A stretch of 64,000 nt of DNA from Apostichopus japonicus (taxonomy: Eukaryota > Echinodermata > Holothuroidea > Aspidochirotida > Stichopodidae), in the NCBI RefSeq assembly GCF_037975245.1, contig NC_092568.1:40292631-40356630 (forward strand), written 5' to 3'. Shown piece after piece: positions 44,723 through 58,300 of this stretch; position 1 is the first letter of the stretch; every line of letters starts with the position of its first letter. The notes below the pieces were generated by a model. It ran no database searches, was not told the origin of the DNA, and saw only the letters and a list, made by a program, of their open reading frames with translations. The translations under genes were made by a program, and so were the position numbers.

Positions 44723-44771
44723 ATGAATTCTGCTGCTGTTGGAAATGCTTCTTGGGACAATTTTGTTCAAG
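44723..44771 (+). CDS. profilin-like exon 1 (coding part)
   Basis: 49 nt, donor CAAG|gtaaag. Encodes MNSAAVGNASWDNFVQ plus one base. Confidence 0.75.
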
Positions 44772-46833
44772 GTAAAGTCATCAATGACCAGAGTCAGAAT
44801 GAGCTAAAGTTTCTATCATATGTTTCCTTACTCTGTTCCATATCATATTCATATTCATATTCATACATGTTGACAGTGACAGAGGTCTACCAAATTTGAC
44901 AATGAAAGCTAACATGGCAAATGGATAAACTCAACTAACCAATTTCAAAATGTGAACATTTAAATTTAAAACAAAAGTGCTTGTAATCAATTGAATGATG
45001 CTTCGTCTAGAATAAAACAAACTTCAAGACTGATATCTTTATCATTTTCTGTCCGCTTTTGTCTTTGTTTGTGCAGATCATTTGCTCCAACATGGCATCA
45101 TTGATGGAGTTTGTCTCATCTCAAAGCTAGGGCAGATTCTGTACCAGTATGGTGTTCTGGTGGAATTGACAGAGGTTTGATATCCATAGATTCCTTACTT
45201 AATGTGTGCAACACAGTCAAAGAAATTTGTGATTTATTGAGGAAGTTTTATTTGAAATTATTATATGCAGCAGCTACAGACAGTTTTAATGCATAGCAGA
45301 TAACTGAACGGTAAATTGTTAAGAAACTTCCAAACATCAAAGAAAGTTTGGCTAGGTGGAGACCTAACTAGTGACAATGACCTTGGGAGTAGAATGTCTA
45401 TGCTTTATCAACTAAGCCTATCCAGCCCCTAAATCATCCTTCCTCATGGCTAGTATGTCAGTCAAGAGTTGTACTACCTTTTATTTTACAGTAAGTATTG
45501 CATACCCATAGTATATGTGCACAAATAACACTGAAAAATGTCTTCACTTTTCATGGCAGTCAGTTTTGAAAATATTTGTGTATAAATAATGTCATGTAAC
45601 TCTCATTACTATAATTAAAGGTATGGTTGGTGGCCGAGCTGACTTGTTAGCTCCAAATTGTTAAAAAAAAAGTCCATTTGATGATCATATTTCTATGTGT
45701 TTACAGTATATTTCACATAGGAAGACTGTTCTCTCTGGATGTTCAAACATTTTGGAATAAAAATTCTAAACTGTTAAATCCATACCACTGAATCAATTTG
45801 GTAATGTAAATAAGAGATGGACATCTCTAATCTTTTCTTGGTCTAACTTGATTCTGGGACAAATTTAACTCACTTAAGTCAGATGTGTTGAATTTTGAGC
45901 AAATTTATATGGCAAGCAATCACAATGCCAACTGGCTTTCTGGTTTTCTTTTAGAGTAAAGTCAGCCAATTCCTCCTCCATTTTGCAAACTCCAAGGATG
46001 AAGATGCAGACCAACTTATGCAGAGAGGGTTTTGTGTGACTTTAAAGGGTGCACCAGTGGCATTGCATATCAACAAAAAAACTAAGTCTAGGTAAGTTTA
46101 AAGTTTAAAGGAACTTACTTGACTTTATAATTCAAACAAAATATGGCAAAGTGAGCATATTTATCTTCAAAGGCTCAGCTAATATGAAATTTAAATGTGA
46201 AGGTCAGTCAGTGGCTTGGCTTTTTAAGGTCATGACCAAATGATAAAGCAAGATAACTTGTACCTGCAGTAGGAGAATTTGTCTGTCAAGGAATTTCTTT
46301 GTAACGTACTCATCCTTATTTAAAGATTCCTCTTTGCCGAGACATTGCCTTTTTATGTACATGATGAAGGTTGAAACAATGCTCAGCTGTGACTTGGTCC
46401 AAGATCTTAATTAATTAAAATTGATTTCTATTTAAACTCAAAGCATGAATAGACAGAACACTGGCTTGCTGACCTCCTTTCCAACTCAATCTCTTGTCTC
46501 TCTCACTCTTCTTCAGAATAAAAAGACAATTTAAAAAAAAACATTGGCCAATGGTCAACCTGGGCTGCAAACTTTCTGAAAAATCACTCTTGTAGTATCT
46601 TATGTGTTCACTTTTTTTGTTTATCAGTCACATACTGCTTTGTACAGATTATCTTCACCATGATTTCATGTTTACTTTGCAGTGTTTATGCAGTAGCTGG
46701 TGGCAGCCAAATGGCTCTGTTGGTCGGTAATCTTCCCCATGGTGTATTACTCTGTACCCATGTCCCTACTAACAAGACAGCTGGCCAAGCCATCAAACAG
46801 TTTGAACAGGTCTGTAGTCTGCTTCGAACCTGA
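44723..46833 (+). CDS. profilin-like protein, four exons
   Basis: Exons 44723-44771, 45077-45174, 45955-46091 and 46683-46833 join in phase into 144 aa, the usual profilin length (about 125-145). The N-terminus NASWDNFVQDHLLQHGIIDG fits the profilin W-x2-F/Y-V...L...G start that helps bind poly-proline. Then come GVCLISKLGQILYQYG, a central GFCVTLKG and a C-terminal helix AGQAIKQFEQVCSLLR, in the place of profilin's C-terminal helix. The match is to the fold pattern; identity to canonical profilins is low, so it may be a divergent (PFN3/PFN4-like) paralogue. ATG 44723 is chosen because an in-frame TGA lies upstream in the same exon, which starts at 44681 after acceptor ctgtttcag. A 5' UTR intron is therefore likely. 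Divergent from VASH, convergent with ITPK1. Confidence 0.65.
45077..45174 (+). CDS. profilin-like exon 2
   Basis: 98 nt after acceptor tttgtgcag, donor ACAGAG|gtttga. Encodes DHLLQHGIIDGVCLISKLGQ and ILYQYGVLVELTE. Confidence 0.78.
45955..46091 (+). CDS. profilin-like exon 3
   Basis: 137 nt after acceptor ttcttttag, donor TCTAG|gtaagt. Encodes SKVSQFLLHFANSKDEDADQ through HINKKTKS. Confidence 0.8.
46683..46833 (+). CDS. profilin-like exon 4
   Basis: 151 nt after acceptor actttgcag, ending TGA at 46831-46833. Encodes VYAVAGGSQMALLVGNLPHG and the C-terminal helix. Confidence 0.8.
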
Positions 46834-48987
46834 GAGAGGCATCTATGGTACCATCTAAGATGGATGAGAGAACCAGAAGATGCAAGTCACAGAGGAGACG
46901 GAGGAAAAGTTGAGAGGACATCAAGTAGTCCTGCAAGGATAAAGGCTCTGTCCGACAGAAAGAGCTAAAATTGATAAACAAATCTGAAAAGAAATTTAAC
47001 GAACCAACCAAGCAATAATTCTTCCCAAGTAACTTTCCCTTGGGATTTTGACAAACAGGAATCCATGAGAGGCATGAGAATGAACATGCTTGAGTCATTG
47101 GGTTTGGAGGTCCAAGATGTTTAGGAAAGTCTAACCATGATGAGATTGTTCCAGGTACATTATATTAGATTGTGGGTGATGTTAGTTGTATCTCTATTAT
47201 GTGACCATGTAAACCTCTAGGCTGGCTGAAGAGACAAATGCAATCAAATAACCACACGCAACACAATACTGTTTTTGTCATATATTTATTGTTTACTATA
47301 ATCGACCCACAGAAGGTTCATATTTGAAATATTTCCTTAACTGGATCAATTCTCTATTAATTTCTAAACCAGATAGTTGTCCTAATTCAACAAACAACCT
47401 ACTTTTAACCTCTTGTAAGAACTTTGGATGAAGTCTGCCACTAAAACACATTCATCATCGTCGTTATACACTCAAGGATACTTTACACAGGATGTGCGCA
47501 GTAATCACAATTCATGGTTCACGCATGTCACTCAAAACAGACGGTTTCAAGATATGTCAAGCAAATGTGGAAAACATGGTCGCGTGGTCTTCACCGTTCA
47601 GATGGAGCGCTTTGCCTATGGGTTAATACATCGCATCTCACTGGATCAGAAAAACAGCTAGAATAGGTCTGCTGTTTGCTTAACCATTTTTGGTTGTCTT
47701 TTTCACTAATGATGAGTGTAAGGCTCATTGATTTCCACTATCATAGTGAAAAGCAGTTCCACGTGAATTCCAAATCTTATAGGAATAGTAACATTTCCTT
47801 CGGCAATGCCAAACCTAGAATATCAGATATACTGGTTAAAGTCACAGCATATGCTGTGCAATATTATGTTGAATAGTTCAAATTTCAGAAAACCATGGAA
47901 GAGATCTAAGAACAGAATTCTGAGCGATATTACGAGGAAGAGAATTGAAAAAATATCCCTTTCTAACCTTTGAAATGGCATTAAGTTTGCAAAACTTACA
48001 AATGTTTTAACTGCAGTGAGTAACAGTGAAGAGAGGAATTATCACAAAATTTCAAGGTTTTAATATGTGTCCTGTCAAATGGGGGGTACCTTGTTAATCT
48101 TACATTCAAATCGTTTCAATTAAACACCGGCAGACTCCAAACAAGTTGGACTTTGTCTTTCAACTACTACTACACAAAGAATTTGAGAGCTTTCTTTAAA
48201 GATTAAATATTTAACTTCTTAGGAATTGATATGTCCAACAAAAGGCAGCAGTAGTTAAATATGGAGCTGGTTGAAAAGATCCTTCCCTGAAAATTGTCGA
48301 TTCATCCATCTCCTCTTATAGACTTAAGAAAGTGGTATAATCCTTTTTAAAGGCAAATACAAGTTCATAGGCGAGTAAAAAGTTCATAATAACAAGCACA
48401 TATTTTGCACCAGCTTACCACCTGTTACTCTATTTGCACATAATTCTCATACAGCAATGCAAATATTCCTCACTTTGGTAATTTTAAAACAATAACTTCT
48501 TCTACAACCTGAACTGTCTTTTGACCTCCTTTTCACCTTTATCTTACCCTGGGTATGCAGAAATATTTATGAATGAATTAACCTTGCAAACATCTTCTTG
48601 AAATAAGATCCAGAATAAATCAATAAGATCCTACCTCACCTCCCCTCTTCTGCCCTCATTCCCACCTATTTCTGTTCCTCTCCCTCCCCTCCCCCTCCCC
48701 AGCCATACAAAAAGATTGAATCATCCCAGAAGTGATGTTGATACTAAAACGAGAATATTAAGAACATGAGCAATCCCAAATATAATAACTTGTTTCAAAA
48801 AGTGCTTGGTCAAACAAATATAAACAGCAACTTGCAAACTGTTAAAGAACTTGGTAACTTTTAGTATATATGCTTAAAGAAACAAATCACTAGAAAACCT
48901 GCCAGTATAAAAGCTTAGGTCATGATAGCCTTGTTTTAAAATACTTAAAACTGACATGCATAATAATAAAAAAAGATAGGGTAAGCC
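46834..48987. other. convergent 3' flanks, profilin-like / ITPK1
   Basis: No gene seen. Short unrelated ORFs only. A pyrimidine-rich stretch lies at 48630-48700. Poly(A) sites for both genes must lie here but cannot be fixed. Confidence 0.6.
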
Positions 48988-49319
48988 TCAGCTATCACTG
49001 TTGGCTGTTATTGCAGCTCGTTTTTGGAAGAATTCCTTCTCGTTTTTTTGTCCGTTTCGTAGATGATCGCTGAGGGTATCGCTACTGGATGATAGAGAGC
49101 GCTTCAACTGACGTAGCTGCCCATCCTTGCAAAGTTCTTTCTCTGTGAGGTCATAACTCAGGATCTCTTTGATCGATGCCTCCTTTGGGCTGCTCTCATC
49201 CTCTGACGACAGACAATTGTTCTCAGAGTTGAGAGGAAGAATGGAATTGGTCACTTTTGAAAGCTCTTGTTGCACATGATTAAATAAAGCTTGGCGAAAC
49301 TCTGGTACTCCGTCATAAC
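48988..49319 (-). CDS. ITPK1: ITPK1 exon H (last)
   Basis: 332 nt after acceptor ctcacag, stop TGA 48988-48990. Encodes GYDGVPEFRQALFNHVQQEL and a Ser/Lys-rich tail ending RAAITANSDS. The first 20 bases of this exon and its acceptor are copied four times in the adjoining intron. Confidence 0.96.
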
Positions 49320-52300
49320 CTGTGAGCAAAACACACAATTGGATCATTAATATCTGGTACCTTGTCATAACCTGCAAACAAACACAACTCGTCATACATG
49401 TCTGGTACTCTGTCATAACATGTTCACAAAACATGACAGATCATGGATCTCTGTTACTCTGTCATAACCTGTGAGCATAACACACAACCGATCATAGATC
49501 TCTGGTACTCCGTTATAACCTGTGAGCAAAACACACAACTGATCATAAATTGCTGCCAAATACACAAACGCACCAGTTCTATGGTTGTGTGGATCAAAGG
49601 ATTCAGTATAATGAGAAATGAGCCCGAAACATCATCATTTTCTTTCCAATTGGAAAATAACTATAGAGTGTTAATTGGACTACTTTCAAATTTGACATAC
49701 ATGCTACAAGCCATAGGACCCTCCCCCATTGTAATACACCTGCATTGTAAAATACCCATTTTTATGACATTTTTTTTTATTACATGCAGTAACTGTATCA
49801 ATTATGAACTCATTAATAACAAATCATACTTGCAAGCTTACTTTGCAACCACACAAGTTTATAGATAACATTATTGCAATATTTAGTGCTTAGCCCTTAG
49901 CCAGGAATTCTGAGTTGAAGTGGCTAAAACAGTATATGGCGGGACCAACAATTTATGGAGCAGCACAAGGCTCATGTCCTGTATTCTTCATTTTTGTTGT
50001 TGAAGTTTGCACATATGAATGTGGAAAGGATGGGGAAGGGGAGGGGAAAGTAGTCTACAAGGGGATGACCATCCACCCCCCCAAACCCCTGCACTGGTCT
50101 GGTTACCAGACTGTCTTAGCCTGATGATAACTTCAACTTAATGTTATACAACCCTGTCAATGGCTAAGAAAACATCTGCGAAGCAGAAAAATACACAGCT
50201 CATCTGCTTCAGTTTGTTTGACATGACAATTATACAACCCTGTCAATGGCTAAGAAAACATCTGCGAAGCAGAAAAATACACAGCTCATCTGCTTCAGTT
50301 TGTTTGCATGACAATTACTTTCACTTTGTAAAGCATAGCGAAGTATAAGAGTCCACACTAGTTCATTATTAGAGTCCTTAGGGGAAGCAACAGACTGCGA
50401 CAAAACCAGGAAATAACTTACAAATTCTAGAGATCTAAATATGTCAAAGTCTTTGCATATAATTGGAACCTCATCGTCCAGACGAAAGTAAAAAGAACGA
50501 AAGTGCACGATTGCAACTTTTACCCTTCGCCACTTTCTCCCTACCTCACCATCCCAAACCCGAAATCCTCAATTCATCCCTACCTCACCCACCCAAACCA
50601 AAAATCTCCAACTTGTTAGTAACCGATTACACAGTTAAATATACAATGGATATATATATAGTCCTTGCCACACTGTACATACCTGGGAATGCATTAATAT
50701 CTATGATATAATGAATACCAGAATTATTCTCTACGATCACATCAACTCCAAACAGAGCCATGCCCAGTTCAATTCGTAAAACCTTGGCTAGTCTATTTAA
50801 GGTGTCTGATTCAGGTTCTATAGCTCGCCTGTTTAGATCCTTTTCGTCCAACTGAAAAGAAAACAACGAGAAAAAGATGTTGTCTCTGCTCTCTGAGGAC
50901 AACAATCGAGACTTGTTCATCTTAACATTCCAGGTACTTAAAAGGTCAAAGTTCAGATCAGACATGACCTGAGGGATGTCCTCAGTAGTACTAAAACAAT
51001 TCATAGTAGGTGAAGGACATACTAATACTGACTAATAATAAAGAAAAGAGTACTTTGAAAAATCATATTTATCTTGATTCAAAACACAAAGTAAATGCAG
51101 TCTCAATGATTAACTAAGTTTCATTTTGACAAAGTAATGCAGGTACATGAAGACAAACAACAAGAGCGAATTTCAGTTTCATTTCCATTTAGACCTCCAG
51201 TACAGTTTGTGATGAAATTTTGTGATGAAATTTTGTGATCTTTTTGTGATACATTTTGTGATCTTTTCAATACATTATCGTCTTAATTTTTAATGAATCA
51301 CCAACTATGCTTGGTCCATCCCCTTTCTCTCTCTTCCTCACCTCACCAATCTCTGTCTTAGGGAATAGAAAGCTATGGTACATCAACAGATCAATTCACT
51401 ACATTCTAGAAAAGCTAGATACAATATAATGATGAGGTTAAGTATTATTTAAATTACACTCATTCAAGAATTTTACTCACCTCGTTGAGAAAGCTAGAGG
51501 AGTTCGGTTTAGAGACATCATGACTGTCAAAGAATATTGTACTATGCTCTGTAAACAAAAAGAAATGATATAAAGGCATTGATTTCCTTCAGTCCCCAAC
51601 TTCATCAACCCCAAGTTTTTTCTCAAGATAAGAATACCAAACTAGGCTTTAAAAAAATAAGCTCCTTCATATATAGCTATTGAGTTTTTATTCTACTGGC
51701 TTCTAAAATTGTATAACCCAAACATTTCATTTGCTTGTTGTTTTTTTCTATTTACTATGTCTTCCTTCTTTCATACCTTATATTTTTCTATGCATATCCA
51801 TCCCAAAATTTTGTATTTCTACACACACATATTTTAGATTTAATTATTTGCCAAGAAAAACTGACTTCTCAAGCTGATGAATTGCCTTCTGAAGTTCTGA
51901 TGATACTTACTGAAATTTTACCAAAAATCAACATTATAAACTGATTTAAAGTGTGACCAGGCAAGGAATTCATCAGATCATTATTCAGGTATTGTAATGA
52001 GTACTCCTGTTGATGAGTACTCCTGTTGATGAGTACTCTTGTTGATGAGTAGTCCTGTTGATGAGTACTATTGTTGATGAGTACTCCTGTTAATGAGTAC
52101 TCATGGTACTGCACAATCATGGTTTGGACACCGTTAGTCCCAGTTTGTTTAACTTTAACTAGTCTGACCAAAAGTCATAAATTACATGTAAAAACTATGA
52201 ATCTCTTGTGACGATGACATTTGACCTCTGTGACTATGACATTTGACCTCAGCAGCAGATCCTACAAGAGTCCATACATCAGGTCCTTTCAACTGCTACG

Positions 52301-55300
52301 AGAGGTCTCGTGATGAGAGGTACTCCTGGAATGACTCTTCTTCACAAAGCCAAGCAATGTTTTGGAGGAAATGGAGCCCAGAGCACACCAGACCAGTCAA
52401 GAACAGGCCGGGCGATTGTAAGAAAACATGGTTGAAAAGTGAACTGACAAAACAGCTTTTAACTTGGTATGGCTGTCTCAGATGTAATAAATACTGAGAA
52501 ATAAGAAACGTTAGCTTATAATCATCTAACACTTACAACGTTTACCACGACTCAACCACTACTCACCACCGGCTGTGAAGTTTTTCAGCGATGGCCTTTG
52601 CACAGTAAAGTACTGATCCCCGATAAAGAATAGCTTATATAGAACTGCATTATGACTGATAAACGTTTGGGCCACGTAAGGAGCGACTACGTCTTTAAGA
52701 CCAGCCTCGTTAAATATGATTGCCATCTGTGAAAGAATGCAGAACATGTTATGCTACAACTAAAATCTACAAATTCAGAAATAAAGTTAAAACTGTGGGC
52801 TCCTCAGAGGAGATGTGAAGTTGAAGCATTCAAAACACTTAAATCGCCCAAAAAAAATACTTGACCAGTTAACTGTCAGCTCATATGATAATCCTTTAAG
52901 AAAAGATGCAATCATGTTTGTAATACTAAAGCATTATTTTTGCATCGAATCTCACAACTTATTGTTTTGTGTCACAACTTTAATTTCACTGCACATGTTC
53001 CCTAAATTATCACACTTAATTCAGTCATGAAAAGCTGAGAGGTATTTGAATTAATTTTTCATCTGGTAGAGCAAGTGATTTTCATAATTGTTAAATGCAA
53101 CAATTCGTCTCAGCAAACCAACTTAACAGAATGGATTCAACTGGTCCGAGTTTTGTCAGTATATTTTGAACAAAACTGGCCAATGGTTAAATGCTTGATA
53201 AAAGGATTCTAAACTAATGATAAAACAATAATGTCTCTCATTAATGTGTTCATGACATACTAAAGAAATGTTCCACTTGTAAGACCGTCGGCTTAGGTAT
53301 AGTGAAAATGATTTCAGAAATTGTATTTTGTGGACAAGAACTTCAAGGTAGATGTGTTTACCTTGTGAGAAGTAACAGATCCGTGGGCCTGTGATGGCTT
53401 GCATACTGTAGAGAGAAGAGAGACATCGTTCCTTAGCCGAAGAAGTAAAGTCACCCATGACAAGGTGCTGGTAATGAACACCACTAACTCTCACTCACCC
53501 GCACCCAAAACTTACTCCTTCCCAACCTGCAAACCCCACAAGACGGACACTAGGGTAAGTATGGCATTACGTTGTACACTTTTACAAATATACAGATATG
53601 GTGGACAAAAGTAGCCATAAAAATGTAAACTTCTAACAACAAGATTCCTATTATTTGTAGACCAAAGCATTTCTACAGAAATGCAGATAATTCTTGAGTG
53701 TAAGTTATAACACTATTTGATCATACTTAAACTCTACACCTGTGACATGATCCTATCAGCTACAGCCAGATAAGTGCTGTCTCATTGAGATTTTTCATGC
53801 ACCAATTTAGTCTCAAAACGATTGCTACTGTACTATATACAGTACCAAGTGAGATCCCCTTCACTGCATAATATTATCAATTCCACAGAATACTCTCCAT
53901 GGTTGATGACTGTAAGTGTCAAAGTTCCCATCCTCAATCTTTGTCATTGAAACACTTTATCGAATAATGTCGATAGGCACTAAGCACAAATAAATAAAAT
54001 ACACACAGATGAAACGGTTTGAATGTAAAAGAGACAATTTACACAAAGGTTACTGGATACTTGTCAATGAGAGGCTATGATACTCTGATCATGCATGATC
54101 AAACAATTGTATCATTACTTGACTAAAAGTGAAGGTTTCTCCCTAAAACTATCTGTTGTGCTGCTTTTCTAACCACATTACTGAATCTTATCCACATCTG
54201 TGTGAAAAGGTATTTTACTTTTAACTCCTCCTATCTGTACTTTTGAAATAGTACATATTTCAAAAGATATGTCTGATTGCAAATATTGGCTACCTTGGCA
54301 TACTTTATTTTCAATTTTTGTCAAAATTGAGCATACATAGAAATCAACTGAGATTTTTGTTTTGTCATTCTCTTCTAACATGCACAAAATGGTCTTAATC
54401 TTCATTTTGTTTTTTGTTATATAAAATGTGAAGGAACAACAAGCAGATGACCAGAAAGTCAATTGCTTTCCTTTTTGTCTACAAAGTTTTCAGACCTTGA
54501 CCTATGTTGACCTCGAAGATGTACTTTTTGAGTTATATAGTGTTTTACAAGGTTCTAGACTTTGACCTCTGTCGTCCCCAAAATAAACTTTGACCTCTTG
54601 AATGCAACTAGACAGATCTACATGCCAAAGTTATAAATTTGATCCACCATGAATATTTCGAGTAACAGTGTTTATCAGCAGGTGTCACAAACACAAGCAC
54701 CCACACACACACATACTGTACATACACACAGACACACTCGCCATCACCATCTCATAGATCCCTCCTGCCTCTGGCAAGCAATAAAAAAACAAGCAGATAA
54801 ATAGTAGGAGCTAGACATGAAGGCACTTTCTGAACCTATCGGATGTGTACAGAATATGATGTTAGAACACCCTCTTGGACCTCTCCATCATCAAATTGAG
54901 TAGCCTGCTAACAGAGTTGGAGGAGAGCAAAAGAGCAACAGAAGATATATCCCAAGTAATGGAAATCTAATACTTAATAATAGAAAACTACCCAGCAATA
55001 ACACTTCTTTCAATTCATCACATCTCTGCACTTGAGAAGGCTTGGGTCATATTCATGACATACTTGTACTGCGTAGACAAAGCGGAAAGCCTACAGCGAT
55101 GCATTCATCTGACATTAGAGATGAGAGATAATGATCTGAAACTTCCCTTGAACTAAACAAGATACTAACCAATTCACTCAGAGAGATATAAATCATCAAT
55201 GTTACTGAGAAAGTCATGTCTGGGGAGGAGGGGGGGGGGGTTTCATACCTGCCCCAAAGACGTACTGCTTTGGGGTATTAACCAACGACAATACTAACCC

Positions 55301-58300
55301 GTCTCCCTTACCTACGCACACATAAGTGAGGAGTGAAGTTAATACGGTTGAACTCACACGAACTTGCTAGCAAACCCAAACAAGATCATAACTGTAATAA
55401 AGTTTAAGTGTTAATATATATCTCTCATCTTGGTTTTTTTCTCCCAAGGTGATCATCGAATTGACAAGGGGCCCTCTTACCACATGGAAAACTGACTTGA
55501 GCACATTTGAGTGCGGCAGCTGCCTTCTGCGTGGAGATGGAAGAACTCTTGATTTCAAAGAAACGTGGAACAGCTACTTTGCCTTTAAGCTCTGGGTAGA
55601 AAGAAATAAAGAGAAATAAAGAGAGAATAATAATAATCATACAACCAACCGAATCATGAATCACACACATCGTGTCAAGCGATATCTACATCTCTCAAGG
55701 TCTGAGTTCATAACTACATCCATTCAATGTTAACTTCATTGATAAAACTTGAATCAGTTAAACCTTTCATTATGTGCCATACTGTAGGTAACAAAGGGTT
55801 TGTAATAGCAATAGTATAATGCTCTTTTGCCGTCGCCGCACCGGTGCTATGGAACGCTACACCAGTCAATATCCCCACATCTATGTCCACAAAACATTTC
55901 AAGAAACAACTGAAAACATTCCTCTTCAAAGTGGCCTATGAAGGTCACAATTTTGTCAATTAATTTGTCTTTCTACTCTGTACTTTTTCAGTCGTGAATT
56001 TTTGTCTGTGTTGTTTTTTAGGTTTCTGTGCTTTTTTTGTTGTTTTTCCAGTGCATCGAGATGTTTTTAATGTTTTTTGCGCTTCATAAGAACTGTATAT
56101 TATAATTATCTTTACTCGTAATTTCAGTACAAATCGTTTTTATCGGGAATATTTACAGCCTACAGCACTGTTCAGCTGTATAATCTGACCATAGATGGTT
56201 AACAGTGATAAGGTTTCATTCTACAGTCTGCTTCAAAAAATGGGGTAAAGGCTATCGTACCATGGAACCGTAGAGGAAAGAGGAAACAAAAGTAGAATTA
56301 CTGTCCTCTATGGACAGATAAAAGACTATATTAAACATGTCTGATGTATATATACCTTCTAACCGTGGTTTGTGTTTATCAGTATCTCAAGCAATCAACA
56401 GGCATATAACTTAGGCTATATAAAGTAAAGCTAGGACTGTACTTTAAGGAGTTTATTTATACTTAGAGTGCTTACATGACATTGAGAATGTAAACTTAAA
56501 ATTAACATTTTTTTTTAAAGTCTTTTGCTAACCTGCTGGGGCTGTGATATCAGGCTTGTCCCCCCCCCCTCCCCAACACTAGGGAGATGTTCAGTATCTG
56601 TATCAAACTATAAGGAGCATCACAGTGTAAGAAACAAAGACCTTTGTCATGTGTTGTTTTAATTTTGCTATACAATGCCTGCACACAGTCAACATTTCTA
56701 TTCTATAAGGTTTCTATAGACAGAAAAATCTGAATTGTTTGTTTAAATGTCACAGAGAGCTAGACTTCCTGCAATGAGGTACAGTATGGTTCAAAACATC
56801 TGCGCAGGATGTTAGGTTCACACGGAGTATCGACTACTGTTGTGATATACTGATATATCTGTTCAAGTACTGTGTATGGAAGGAGACACAAATCAGACCA
56901 TCACTATTGGTCTATGTGATAGAGATAACTGTCATGAACAACTTCCAAAACAGCAACGAAAAATCTAAAATCTCATTCCATTTGGGAGACGGCACTGATT
57001 TTATGTTGCTTTGTAAATAAGGCTGGAGTCTTGATCAAGTCTAAATATGACACCATTGAGACACTTGTGCTTTAATATTTTGGTCTCTCTTTGTATATAT
57101 ATATTACAATGTTTATTTTCTGTAATGGAGATGGACTTTGCAGATGAATCATATATATTGAACTTCCTTAATTTCATGACCTCATGATGACATTGGTCTC
57201 TGAGTCAACACATTAACATTCTGTCTTGTAAATAAATAAGAAAGAGAATGTCAAAAGTTGCAGATGCTAATTGTACTATGCCATCACATATTTACAAAAT
57301 GCAGCTCTCAGACACACCTTTTAAGCTACTGTAGCATATATTTCATAGATGGAATTTAAGATTTTTCTTTGCAGGAGTTTTTCTTCACAAATATCTCTGT
57401 CATATTATACAGCATACTGTACAGTATGCTTTTGTACGTGTCCATTATAATTATTCTCACCACAGAGACTAAAAAAAGCAAGCTATGTGCAAAGAATTTT
57501 CAATTTTGTAGACTTGAGTACAATTATTTTCTGAGAATTGCAAAGTTATTTGTGATATGCTAGTACCTCCAAACTGATCAGTAGCAAGCCTGGTACAACT
57601 GCATATATGATACCTACTTAGACTACAGGTATAATACTGTATGTTAATTTTTATATGCAAAGTGGATGCTACGCAATTGTCATGCAAATTGTGTACATAT
57701 ATGGTAAAATTCTCCTAAAGCCTCAAGGTCACTAAGTTGCAATGGGTGTGTGTCCTTTAACTACGTAGGTTTTACTTTACATAGAGTTGTAGTAATTGTC
57801 AAGTGCCCAAATGCTTTCAACGTTTATTCCTTTTCTTTTTTTATTCCATTTTCTTTTCCTGCTGACTTCAAACCCATGTGATTCTTCCTTTTTTGTTGCG
57901 TTAAATTAGTACACATTTTCAGTCAATGTAATATTATACATGAATCAAGAATATCTTGAATTTTCCAAATTTTCCAAATAAACAAAATATGAAAGGTTTG
58001 TAGCTTCGGCATCTACAATGTCAACTCTCTCTAATCTGAACTGCAGAGATCCCAATCCTTCCAATTTACACAGATGTCTAGGTAAACCAGACCGTCCAGA
58101 CGCAGAAGTTATAGTATGGGTCAACCAAACAGAAAAGTTAACCAAATCAGCTAATATTTTGCTGAGAGTAAAATATTTCATGAGACAATGATGAATGCAT
58201 CAGGCCAAAACAACATTCATTAAAGGATCTTGTTTACATTGGAAATTTACCAGTTTTGATCAAATAAAGTGATTGCAACAAGTCTAAGTCACTCACTAGA

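Noticed and set aside
45600-45800. Possible MITE (ggtatgg...ccatacc) in a profilin-like intron
   Set aside because: Only a short imperfect terminal match and no target duplication.
49320-49434. Upstream extension of ITPK1 exon H (VMTEYQ... ORF)
   Set aside because: It is the open frame through the duplicated acceptor repeats; the phase-correct junction is at 49319.
52243-52497. 84-aa ORF on the plus strand in an ITPK1 intron
   Set aside because: No recognisable domain, no splice or codon-use support, opposite strand to the host gene.
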